64,000 nt of DNA. It comes from Lepisosteus oculatus (Eukaryota; Chordata; Actinopteri; Semionotiformes; Lepisosteidae). Location of the stretch: assembly GCF_040954835.1 (NCBI RefSeq), contig NC_090704.1, positions 44,458,979 through 44,522,978 on the forward strand, in the 5' to 3' direction. The notes below the pieces were generated by a model that ran no database searches, was not told the origin of the DNA, and saw only the letters and a list, made by a program, of their open reading frames with translations. Below are positions 1-11,200 of this stretch, piece by piece. The position numbers were made by a program, and so were the translations under genes. Numbering within the stretch: position 1 is the first letter of the stretch; the number at the start of each line of letters is the position of its first letter.

Positions 1-2974
1 AATTCCGGTTTCGGTTCTTGATCGTGGTTGAGAATTGGACATGCTGAGATTGTCCCAGGGGGAAGTGTTGGTCTCCCAACCTTACCTACAGTTATGCAAA
101 AACCTGTTCCTCTGCTGCTGTCACGATGCACAGTTCGCTATCACGCCCTGTTGTCCACATTGCAATACGACGGGTCTTGCGTGACCCGCTGTCGCGATGC
201 GGCGTTACTATCGTGACACTGACATTTATAGCACACTGCCGGTATCGCGACACGCCATTACTGTTGTGACTCCCTGTTTTAGTCCGCTTGATATCGTGAC
301 ACCTATCGTGATATCGCAATCCGTCTCGCTGCATACTTGAGAAGGGAAAGAGCGAACTCCGTATAGCAACATGAATTATTAACTGATCGCCGATCGCACC
401 TGTCACACTATTGTGAACACCAGGAAATAAAAGATTTTAGTTTTCTTCCGATTTCAGAGGGGTTTCTATCTTTTATTAAAATTACTTGCTTGACGAGCTC
501 CTGCACCTTCCTGATGTATCAGTAGTTTTCGCTCTTTATGGTATTGTATTGCTTCAGAATAAACGGTTTTAAGACTAATATCATACTTTACAATAGACGG
601 ATTGAATTCTTGGGTGAGTGAACCGTCAGCTCCATTCAGCTGCTGCCTGTTACTGGGAAATAACCTTTCCCCTAAATACATGCACATACACGCACCATTT
701 TCACCGTTCACGATTAAGAGGCTAGTTTATTCCTTGCTTTTTTTTATAAGGATTTTGATCCCAAATACTCCTGCACACATTCTGTAATAAAATCCAGCTC
801 GTCCATTGGCAGCAGCGTGTGCAGAATATTCCAATGGAACCTGCCGGGAGACACGAGAGAGATGAGCGCTTGACAGGGGAAAACTATCTTTTTTATGATC
901 AGTATTTTTATTGAACCATCTATATGCAACTTAGGGCGCAACATCCAAACGTGAACATTAATTTAAAAAGCAAAACAGGTAACTCGCGGGCAAAATGTAA
1001 AACCACGACATGGATTTTATTGCTAGACTTTGTTTTTCAATACAGTAAAAACAATTTCAGCTGGGTTTTCAGACTTTGCACTATTTTCCATTAGAATAGA
1101 TTCATTCGGGAGTTAAAAACCTTATTGACATTTAAAAAAATAGCATTTTTAAATAGCTTACATTTTATATGAAAACAGGAATAAAACAAATTGATGTGGT
1201 GTTGTTGTTTTTAGATCACCCAGTTTTAAGACTGACGGGGTTTTGAAAGAAACACACCTATCTGGCAAAACCTGACAAACGTATCATTGATTTAAAGAAG
1301 ATTTTCCTATACAGAACAGCATTCTTCCGGTCACATGAATTATCTTTCTCATACAGTACAAGACCACAGCAACTCTCTGCGGTTCCTGTTTTGGCGCAGA
1401 GCTATTAGTCTTCTGAGCAAATTTAGCTGTCTGATTAGTCACCCTGTAAGTACCCAGTTGAGAATCTCCACACCGCCCGGGGAGCCCCGATCGTTCAAAC
1501 GTGATCTCCATTCCTCGTGTACAGACAAGTTACCCCAGGGCCCATTTGGGAATGAAACAAGTCGGAGAACCTGCAGGTCTGGGGTCTCAGTCAGCACAGA
1601 CTGGGGTGACTGGGGGGAAGGGGATGGGGACTCATGAGGGGAGCTTGTTTCGGAACACCTCAGGGCACCAGGGTGTAAATTAGATCATTTATGTGCCCCC
1701 CCTCACCCCCAGAATCCCTTGGGGTGGAATCTCAGCCCATGATTGTCACAGTGCTGGAACACTTAAATACGAAATAAAAATTATAGCATACTGGGTTATT
1801 TAAAAAAAAAACGATAAAAAATTATACAGTAGAATATTGAGCCATTTAGAATTGGAAAGAAAACAAATGCATTGTCACACATACTGCTGCTTCGTGATGT
1901 TTTATTACGCCATTGGGAATCTGCTCTGGTTGGATCCGAAGTCATGTGACATTCAGTGGCGAAAGCCTGGTGGGTTTCTCTGAAATGAAATTCCTGTTTC
2001 AGTTCTCTCAGTTCACCCTTCGCATCTGCTGAGATGGCAGGGAGAGCTGTGCTGGTCTGCGGCCCGCTGGGCTCTGGTATGACCCGGAAAGGTACGTACA
2101 AGAACCTTACCGATGGTACTGCAAAAAGGCTGTGTGGGAGTCGCAGAACTCATAAGAACAGCAATAAAGAAAACAACATCTATTTTGAGCATAGATGGGA
2201 AACCTGTCACATGCATTGTTGGTTTAAGAAATGGAAATATTTTCCCAGACGGAACAGCATAGTTCTCAGTTCTTATCCGTTCTCTTTCTTATCCCAGACT
2301 GTATAATTCAATGATTTACAGTGGAAACCCAACAAATCAAGCAGTCTGAGCAACTCTGCTTCACCAAAAATAACCAGAAGAAAAAGGTGTTACATTTCAC
2401 TTTATAAGAAATCATCTTAATATGACAAAATATTTTAGGTGGCTAAAAGGATGTTCATTAATTTTCACTGTCAATCATCAGATGCCCAATACTGGGCTCC
2501 ACAGTTAGCAAGTGCTCTTTCCTTATGAAATTATTGTGTTGGTGTTAATGTAATTGTGCTGTGGTTTAATTGTTTTGTAAACCCATCTGCTTTTACACTG
2601 TAAGTCTGGCAGCTGTCTGCTAAGCAATTAAATAATAAACTATAAATTTGATGAAGACACAGGAAAGAAATTGGGATCAGATGAAGAGCGTGGCTAATAA
2701 TGGAAAAGCCAAGGCAATAAACCACAAAGGGCTATTGCCACAGTGACAACTTAAAAAAAATCTCCAAAATGTTTAAGATTGAAATATCTCTACAAAACTT
2801 CGCTGTCTATCTGAACTTCATCATATTATCGATGAAATCCAAGAACATGCTGTAAATGATACACAGAAGACAATAATCTAGTTCTTGTTTTTGCTGTAAT
2901 TATTAGTAGGAGGAGCATCTGGAATGTTAGATGGGTCTATTGATTTGTAAAAACCGATCAGTTGTATTGAAGGG
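1..2974. other. Gene-free stretch upstream of the CD7-like pseudogene
   Basis: I see no coding exon here. The open frames are short, start and stop at random and carry no recognisable motif. The only structure I can point to is a degenerate motif array at 118-320. The rest is AT-rich unique-looking sequence with a G/C-rich patch around 1470-1720. Confidence 0.6.
118..320. repeat. Degenerate array of TATCGTGACA-like motifs
   Basis: About ten variants of one ten-base motif lie within 203 bp: at 118 (ctgtcacgat), 138 (ctatcacgcc), 189 (ctgtcgcgat), 208 (ctatcgtgac), 242 (gtatcgcgac), 261 (ctgttgtgac), 291 (atatcgtgac), 303 (ctatcgtgat) and 311 (atatcgcaat), with a weaker one near 177. Spacing is irregular (8-50 bp), so it is either an old decayed tandem repeat or a cluster of binding sites. 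CpG is well above the surrounding level. Confidence 0.45.
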
Positions 2975-4112
2975 GTGGCTGTGTTTGTAGGTTGGTGTTC
3001 CCTCTTTCTCGTCACCTTCCTGACAGCACCTCTCTGTGCTGCAGATGGGATTTCATCACATGGTAAGTGTCGTTTAGCAACATGTTGCTCTCATCGTTAC
3101 TGCCAGTAAGGAAGTACATTCCACATCCACGAAACAAAGGGTGAAGGAGGTCAAGAACGCACTTCTGTCAGTGTCTATTAATTGTATTTGGAATAGGTTT
3201 CAAGTCCAGAACTAAATCAGACTAGTACATTAGAGTTTTTACTGGCATTGCAGCTCATCCATAATCAATTTCTGTCATAACTATTTTTTAAAAAGTAAAA
3301 CAAAAAGTGGTATATGTGCTACAAGAAAATACTGCAATTCATCCCTTTAGAAAATGTTGTTTGTGCATGAAACTTTAGATGTACCTTTAGGCAGATGATA
3401 TAAAAAAGAATCACCCTGCCTGTGCTGTCTGCGATGCTTGAGTCTTACCCGTCTGATCCACAGCCACCCAGAGGCCTCCATACACAGAGGCGAGGCCGGG
3501 GGAGTCTGTGAGCTTCTCCTGCTCTGTCTCAGTGCCAGGTCTAGACGGCCTGTATGTGAGAAGGACGTTCACCCAGGAGGGTGAAGTGCTGTTTGTGAAC
3601 AAAGACGGAATATTGACAGTACAGCCTGGGTACACTGACAGACTGATCACTACAGGAAAGCTGGAGGATGTCCATACTGGAGCTGCTACACGCAGTATCT
3701 CCCAGGCTGGGGGCCGCACGGTGCTGGACGAAGTTTATCCTTTGATTTATGCTTCGCGATTCTTCGAGCCCAAAAAAGTTCTTAGTAAATAAACTAACGA
3801 TGACAACAGAATTGTAGGTATAGAATCTCACAGTCTCTGTTGGCTGAGCTTTGAGATGACGCCTGCTACTGTGTATTTACAAGTGTAACGCGTGGTATAT
3901 CTGGATGACGGGGGGGTTGTGCTGGGGAGTCCCTGGATCCGTGATGCTCGTCTGATATAAAGGCCTGTCAGTGACGAGCTCAGAAAACAGCCAGGTCACA
4001 TGGAGAAGGAATATCCCCACGGTGCTTACTGTTCTTTCCTGTTTTTCAGCTCCCTAACTCACGTGCCAGGAAGAGATCTCAGGTTCAAAGTGAGATGCGT
4101 GAGAAACTCTAG
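2975..4112 (+). pseudogene. Decayed CD7-like Ig-V receptor paralogue
   Basis: Three pieces align in order with the intact CD7-like gene at 8200. Exon 1 (2975-3062) encodes a hydrophobic leader ending ISSH and keeps its phase-1 donor (G|gtaagt), but the ATG is replaced by GTG at 2975, and no in-frame ATG lies between it and the TAA at 2948. Exon 2 (3464-3672) starts after an intact acceptor and matches the functional V exon at 201 of 209 bases without indels. It then stops matching after GKLEDV, so the strand holding DSGVYVC, including the second disulphide cysteine, is lost. A tail exon (4050-4112) follows a pyrimidine-rich acceptor and shares RSQ, the MRxx end and the bases after the stop (TAGAATGAGG), but lacks YEDM. 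No membrane exon was found. The gene should be dead as a receptor. A short secreted product from another promoter is not excluded. Confidence 0.85.
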
Positions 4113-5159
4113 AATGAGGAGGGGTGACGAGCAGCAGGGGACAGGCACTTGGATCAGGCCACAGCTGGCCACCAAAACCTTCAGATTAAAATAAATCGAC
4201 AGACTGTGATGTCATATTATAAGAAGGGGTGTTACCGATTTAAAAATGTTGAGTCACGGCCATCTGTTTTACATGTCTCTTAATACTAACATACTCATGT
4301 AATAATACTTTAATACATGACCATCCATAAAATGGGTGGTCATCAAATGTTCAATGGGCTTATACTGTACACTCCTTATTTAGTGATAGACAGCCAATCA
4401 CCAAGAGTCCTGCTGACCCCTTGACCTCACCGAGACCACGTGTGAACAAGGGAGCAAGATGCAATCCACCAGATTTGAAATCTACCACAATAAATGCCTT
4501 AAGAATCCTGCATAGTGACTTGTGCTGTGTAGTAGTAATATTCGGCTTTAAGACCTTATCAGCTGTGTAAGAGCTCTTTAAAAAGCGCCCAGGCTTCAGC
4601 AGGCTCGGATATGGTCAGGTAAACAGCAGTCCGGCTGTTATCTCCTTACCTGGGGAGCTGTCTTTCCAGCCAGGAAGTGGTAGAATAGAAAAGGCACGTT
4701 TGCCCGGAGACCGGTGATGCACAAGCACATTATTTTTGCATAGGAGCAGTGGGAACGCCCCCCCCCCAAAAAAACTCGGCGGGTTCAAAGGTTAGCGTGC
4801 TTAAGAGGAAATTAAGAAAATCAATGTGTGTGTGTTACTGCCGTCTTGCGCCCTCTGCTTCTGTCACTCCGAGGTGCAGGGAGGCTGGGGAAGTGGCTGG
4901 ACAGAGTGAACAGATCGCACACAGCTATGTGAACGCTGATAATATGCACACCCCTGTCTTATCGACTGATTTCAATAATAATCTGAGTTTTGTTTAAGAA
5001 AGCCATATACCTACAGTCAATTCCGAGTGAGGCAAAAATGGCGTAAATTTAACAGAACGTATTTTGCCTTCCCGACCTATAAAATCGACCGGGTTATAAA
5101 CATCTGCTTCAGTGGTCACAATTTTCAAGGAAGACTGAAAACCCGGCTTTTGTAGATAG

Positions 5160-5460
5160 CTGTGAGCTGTGGTCTTCCGGCAATGGTGTACCAGTTCGGC
5201 GGTGACCAGTACGCAGGACTCTGGGACGCGGTGCGTGGAAGGGAGGAGGTTCACGCAGCGCTCCCGCAGGCCCCGCGTGGACAGAGACGGACCACATCTG
5301 CACGGAACCTCTTGAGCCCCCGCGCGCCTCGGCCAGATGTGCAGCCGGGGGACGTGCCAATCCGCCCGCGAGGGAGGCGGTGACGCGTGTTTTTGCTGTG
5401 CCCGTGGGTGCACTGCACTGTCCCGCCGGCCAGCTCGTTTCTTTCCACACATTCCGGCTG
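5160..5460. promoter_or_regulatory. CpG-dense patch (candidate CpG island)
   Basis: I count 31 CpG dinucleotides in 5161-5460, roughly one in ten bases, while the AT-rich flanks have almost none. This looks like an unmethylated CpG island, and such islands usually mark promoters. No convincing first exon could be attached. A 173-residue frame on the minus strand spans it but has no recognisable features and is probably open only because GC-rich sequence has few stops. Confidence 0.5.
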
Positions 5461-6197
5461 TTATTTCGACACTGTTGTTACTGGACCACAGCCACGGATA
5501 CGAGAAGGCACACAAATAATCACTTTAAAAAATAAAGAGTTTTTAAATTATCTTTAAGGTACTCTTACAATTCCCAACACAAAGTATTCTCTGTCCCCCT
5601 AAATCCCACAAATCCGTGTTTTCCCCCGAGAAACACAAGTGTAGAGTCCCATTGCAATAAAAAACACATCTAATTAACAGCCAGATGTGACAGATCACAT
5701 TTAAGACTTACACCTAATTTGAATACGTATTTACTTAATTTCAGTTCTCTTTAATCCCGAGGATATCTGAAATTCCCTTTCGCATACTAAAACCTCTAAG
5801 TGCATTAGATGTAATAACAGCTACTAATAAATATAGACATTAAACTTCGTTATTAATACATTACACTTTTATTAATAAAACACGTATTAATAAACTTCAC
5901 TATGAATAATTGTGGGGTAACTGTATAGCAATTTGTAGTTAAATATGACAATACTTTTCAAACGACGGATGAATTAATGCATTACTAAGTAACAATAGTA
6001 ATACCACTATATTCAGGAACGTTATATAAAGTTATAGGAATCTCTAGAGGGCAGCAGCTGCTGCTTTGGGTTCGTTGCATTTGGTTTTAAGGTGGCGGAC
6101 TGTTTTAGCACGAAGCTGCGTCCTGGCCACGGGTAGAATTCCAGTTAGTTCGCTGCTTTTCAGTTCTATGCAATTGACCCTGTAATGACTAATGTTA

Positions 6198-6424
6198 AGA
6201 AACAATAGGTTTTTTTCCATGCTGAAAAAAGAAGAAAGAAAACACAACGTTTCGGCCGTGGTGCGTTCTTCAAATGTTAAAACTGATGTTCATAAATTCC
6301 TCTTACACCTGAAGAAGGCTCCACGGCCGAAACGTTGTGTTTTCTTTCTTCTTTTTTTCAGCATGGAATAAACCTGTTACTTGTTCCTTTGCAGCCTACG
6401 CGTGCTGACGCAGCTACCCACCTG
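6198..6424 (+). mobile_element. Palindromic retroposon, copy 1, with 14-bp target duplication
   Basis: Two arms of about 48 bp face each other: ccatgctgaaaaaagaag... to ggccgtgg at about 6217-6260, and ccacggcc... to cagcatgg at about 6320-6365, with a ~60 bp spacer. Only the right arm continues into a further ~55 bp ending agctacccacctg. The insertion is bracketed by aatgactaatgtta (6184-6197) and aatgactaatatta (6425-6438), 13 of 14 identical, a length typical of LINE-driven insertion. The same structure recurs at 24279-24545. Confidence 0.75.
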
Positions 6425-7072
6425 AATGACTAATATTATGCGATTTACGGTGAGTATAGGTTGTGCAGCAGACATTTCACTGCAGAATTGTTTCAACGTG
6501 AACTGCGTGCAAAGTAAACAAGTCGGATTTGTCGTCAAAGCCGTCTCGAACTCCAGAGCAATAAATCTACTGGATTTAAAAGAGAAGTTTTCCCGACCCT
6601 GCTTATTTGCCCGTGTAATAATGCTGCATTACGTCACCGGAAGTTTTGTTGTCTAGTTCTAAACCACAGAACGTGGCCCTGCACCTGCCTGCGAATTTAA
6701 TCTATTTTTTGATGTCAGTTGGAGGCTTTGCACGTTACTGTGTATTTTCATTGTGGTTTGAAATGCACATTTTTCGAAGCCCGGTTCTTTCTAACCCCAA
6801 AATATAAAAATAGCCGACAACTGCCACGCACTTAGTTATTTCCGAGTATGTGTCAATGATGATGCTCACATGAATAAAAATAATACATTTAATTTCTGTC
6901 CACAAGAGGGAAGTGTCGGTTTGTAGGTCTGACGAAAACGTTCTCGAATTATCGACTAATCCTATTCTCAGATTGGGATTCATGAAATATAAACTCTTTG
7001 AGACGCTGTCTAATATATCCAATACAAGTAATTTTTAAAAAAGGGGTGTTATTTATGACATTGCAACAATTT

Positions 7073-7140
7073 AAACGTGTTTAATATTTTAGAATTTACA
7101 AAATTACTCTAAGCGAATTTTAAAAATATTAAACACGTTT
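7073..7140. repeat. 18-bp perfect inverted repeat
   Basis: aaacgtgtttaatatttt at 7073-7090 is the exact reverse complement of 7123-7140, with a 32-bp AT-rich loop between. It could form a hairpin or be the core of an old palindromic insertion. No flanking duplication was seen. Confidence 0.7.
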
Positions 7141-7644
7141 TCAAAGGACAATCTTTTCTTTCAGACTGAGTTTAAGGCATTTTAGTAACGCTTAGTACTC
7201 CCCGAAGCTAATCATCAGACATCTGAATATGTGTGATTGCTCTCTACGAAGACTCATCAAGTCTAATAAAACGACGTTTTGGACACGTATTTATGGGGTT
7301 ATTATTACAGTCCAACAAATTCTTGTGAAAACCGAGTTAGCGACTTCTGATTTCATAGCATTTTACACTGCATAAAAATAAGCATCCTGTAAAATCCCAA
7401 GTTTTTGTCTTTGGCGTCAAAGAAACTTTCCGTTCGAATAGAAACATTTTGGTGAAAAAAAATACAATAACGCCGGTAATAAACACACAGAAAAGTGTCC
7501 TTCACCCCGAGTTTCAGAAGTTAGCAATGTCCCTGATGTTCCCAACTATCCCAGCATGCTCTCCTGGGGCTGACCTCTCCAGCCCCACTGCTGGTCTTCT
7601 CGGCATTACAATACACTTGTGTTTTCTTCAGTTGCAGGTTTTGG

Positions 7645-7658
7645 CCACAAGAGGGCAG
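7645..7658 (+). promoter_or_regulatory. CTCF-like site between pseudogene and gene
   Basis: ccacaagagggcag matches 13 of 14 positions of the vertebrate CTCF core CCASYAGRKGGCRS. It lies about 550 bp upstream of the CD7-like start codon. A motif of this length occurs by chance, so binding is unproven. Confidence 0.3.
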
Positions 7659-8199
7659 TATGATCACGAAAATAGGGCCGTAGACCATACCTTTTCAGTC
7701 CATTGACAAAAACATCACTATTTCACCTTTGATCAAACAGAAACATTCACTTAATGTTTTGTTTCAGTGCCCAAAGTTTAAAGAATTATGCAACCATGTC
7801 ACAAATAAGCTCCTGTTTAGTGTTGCATTAAATTTAAAGGAAATTAATGTACCCGAAAGAGATACCCCAAAGGTGTTTGGATATTTTGATGTTCACATTT
7901 CTTACTTCTCTCAGGCAGAAAAGTGCTGTTTCTAAATTATTTCGTTTTTTTAAACCTATCCCGACTTTGAGCGCTTTCCTCACCAATTCTGTAAACCAAC
8001 ATTTAAATAAAAAAGGGTCATAGGCCTATACATACATTTAAAAAAAACATATTCGCACCCTGCTGTTTTTTTTGGAGGGGGATAGAGTTGGCGAGCAAAC
8101 TGACGCGACTCGAGTGTGGGTTATATTTCCTGGGCTTTGAACCGTGAAGCAGAAGGGTAACTGAAGAGTCAGCGAAGACACATCCGTCACACTGCAGGG

Positions 8200-8290
8200 A
8201 TGGCCGTGCTTACAGCCTGGCGTATCCCGCTCCTCACCGCCTTCCTGATTCTACCTGTCTGGACTTTAGACTCAGCTATTTCATCAACTG
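8200..8290 (+). CDS. CD7-like exon 1: signal peptide
   Basis: Encodes MAVLTAWRIPLLTAFLILPV and ten further residues. A positively charged residue (Arg8) precedes a hydrophobic core and a small-residue region around LDSA, where cleavage is likely. The context gcagggATGG is a fair vertebrate start. The exon ends in phase 1 (ACT G|gtaagc), the usual phase before an Ig domain exon. The homologous exon of the upstream pseudogene has GTG at the start codon. Confidence 0.85.
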
Positions 8291-11200
8291 GTAAGCTCCG
8301 TTTAATCCGCGCCACCTTCATTATCGCTTTTCCGGTTTATTGTTTAGTATAGTGTTTCTCGGACACACTCGCAAAACACTTGAAGGTAATAATAATAATA
8401 ATACAAGCTTTATTTTATATAGCACTTTTAAAGGTGGCTTCTCAAAGCTTTACAGAACGACAAAAACAACAATAACAAATACACAAGATATGCACAATGA
8501 GAATACACAACGAGAGGAGACAGCTGATGAAGGGGACTGAATACACAGCAGGAGCAGAAGGGTAAAGAACAGAACCAGTTAAATAAAGTAAAAAAGACCG
8601 TTTTGAGTCTAGGTGTGAGGGAGACTCTCTGATATCCTTAACACGTCCCTGTTCTTGAAAGTGTCCTCCCTGTGGAGAAATCGCTCAGTGTAAGAGAGTT
8701 ACAAAATTGAAAGCCTGTCAGTAAATGCAGTGGTCAGTGTTAAGTGAGTTTGCTGTCAATAACAGGACCTCTATCTCTAACCTCAAGCCATTCCAAAGGC
8801 TGTGTTAGATACAGTGTAAAGGAATGAAGGGAAAGCTGAGACCAGGACTGAAGCCTCAGTGTAGGGTGAAGCACTGATGTAACACAGAGCTCTCTGTGGA
8901 TCGTTCGTCTTTCACATTTCTATAAACGGTCTAGATTCGGGTGTCGTTTTTGATTTTGAAATTTTGGGTGTAGTTAGTGAACCACAGATCCCAAAATACA
9001 AACGAAAATGCAAATTCAATCTTAAAAAAGATTCAGATAAAATTCAAAAACTGCCAACGCCTGGGAAAAGGGCATTTACTGCAGACAACATTAGGATGTT
9101 ACATGTAGATAACAAAGACTATCAATATACACTGGGCAAAAATGAACTTTAGGAACACAAGACAGAGTGCAGAGGACAGGAATGCAAACAGCCCATCTGA
9201 CCTGCTTAGGAGGCTGTGGCGAATCCATCTAAAGATCTCAGCAACATGGCTCCCACAACCCTTAGTGTAACAAAGTGCCTCTTGTTCTCAATTTTAAATG
9301 AACATCCACTTGATGTTCGCAGGATAGATGAAATTCGTATATCAATCAGCTACTAAATACCAAACAGGCTAGGTGGGTTTTTAGTCTCCTTTCACTTGTC
9401 ACCGTACTTATGTCTCTTTTTGTAAATTCACAGCTTTGTTGCAGTGATTGCAGTTCATTATTTTGCTTAGGATCTGTTTTCAACTCTCTGGTACCACTAC
9501 ATACGGCTCTGCCTCAATCTGAAGGTTTTTCTGTCTGATCCACAGCCACCCAGAGGCCTCCTTACACAGAGGCGAGGCCGGGGGAGTCTGTGAGCTTCTC
9601 CTGCTCTGTCTCAGTGCTCGATCTAGACGGCCTGTATGTGAGAAGGAAGTTCACCCAGGAGGGTGATGTGCTGTTTGTGAACAAAGACGGAATATTGACA
9701 GTAAAGCCCGGGTACACTGACAGACTGATCACTACAGGAAAGCTGGAGGATGTCAAAGTCACATTCAAAGCACTGACAGAGGGGGACTCTGGGGTGTATG
9801 TGTGTGAGTACATCGCTCTCGATATGGATACAGCTTCGATGAAGAAACATGAAACTTCTGGTACCCTGCTTCTGGTCCGAGGTATGTGTGTGTCAGCTCT
9901 GTTTTCAGCAGTAGTAACGGCGAATAATGGCTTTGGTAGGACTGTTTTGCCCCGTGGTGTACTGGAGATAGCTAGATATTAGTTTTAATGATCTTGAAGA
10001 AATCAACATACCTGATGGCTTCACTAGCAGACACATGCTAGTAAAGATCAGTCTATTTCTTTTTAATATGGAGGTGAAAAAGGTGTGATTAAATTGTTAT
10101 TGAAGTCGGTTCATAGCACTGGGGGAATTTCACACCCACAGACAACTTTACGCTTGACATTCAGATCTGAAATGCAGAAGAAAAGGCAGTCAGAAAACCA
10201 AGCCAAATAAGAAAAAAAGTGGATGTCTTGATATTAACAGTCTATTAAGTTAGATTGATCAGTCTCATATGCAAGAGTATGTTACAGGTCTCACCAATGA
10301 TCCCGTTTTTATTCACCTGTACCTGATCTTTCTTACCTGGTCAGAGTTAGGACTCACTGGCACTTTAGTTCACCACAAAGGAAGAGTTTATCTCACTGAT
10401 CAGTTCAACAGAGGAATAAGATTCAATATTTTAGCATGCTGCAAAAGGGTCAGATTATAGCTCATAAGCAAGATTGAACACTTATATATAATCTAGGGAG
10501 AAATAGCAACACCCCCAGTTTTGTCATATTCATTTCATGCATACATTCATACAGGATCCTTGTTACTGAGCCCAGCGAAATAAGGCCTAGCCAATCCTGG
10601 CTGCAGATTCATTGAGACCAGAAGTCATAGGTGATCCACTCGAACATGCTCCAAACTGCCATGTTGCCACCATGATTATCAGACATCTACTTGTGTCTGG
10701 GTAGTGGGGGCTGCCACACTTTCTGTCCACTAAACAAAAGTGAAAAGCACAGAAACATTTTCACTTCTGACATTATTGCATAATATGGTTATGACTATTC
10801 CCGTAGGCTGCTCTGTGCCCTCTCGGGCTGCTGTGCATGCAGCGTGCACCTGTTCACTCTGCCTGTACTGGGCCTGTGCTGAAGAGCTGTCTGTCTTGGC
10901 CAGGAGAGAGACTGCAGCAGCAGCAGCAGCCCTGCGACAAGGACGAGGCCCTGAAGTTGACCCCCACCCTGATGCTGATCACAGCGATGTCCGCCGGCTC
11001 CGTGCTCCTGCTGTGTGTGATGGGCTTCATCATCTGGCAGTGGCCCAGGGTGAGTACCCCCACACCGCCCGGGGGCCCCGGCAGTGAGGCTTAAATGTTG
11101 CCCTTGTCTTTTGCACAATTGGGCCTGGATGTTCAGAGAGCAGGTTTGCTGGGATCTGTTTGTTTAGCCTTTACCAAAAGTTCAGCTAAGATACAATAAA

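Larger units (their letters stand above)
4113..8199. other. Intergenic stretch between pseudogene and CD7-like gene
   Basis: No coding exon is recognised. It contains a CpG-dense patch (5160-5460), AT-rich sequence (5520-6040), a palindromic retroposon (6198-6424), an 18-bp inverted repeat (7073-7140) and a CTCF-like site (7645-7658). The last ~100 bases before 8200 should include the promoter and 5' UTR of the CD7-like gene. There is a TATA-like TTATATTTCC near 8122-8131, but I cannot place the transcription start. Confidence 0.5.

Noticed and set aside
4994-5515. 173-residue minus-strand open frame over the CpG patch
   Set aside because: It has no recognisable domain, and several overlapping frames are open on both strands here, as expected from GC-rich sequence with few stop codons.
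6198-6424. Considered as a MITE or foldback DNA transposon
   Set aside because: The 14-bp flanking duplication and the asymmetric right end fit LINE-type insertion better than a DNA transposon.
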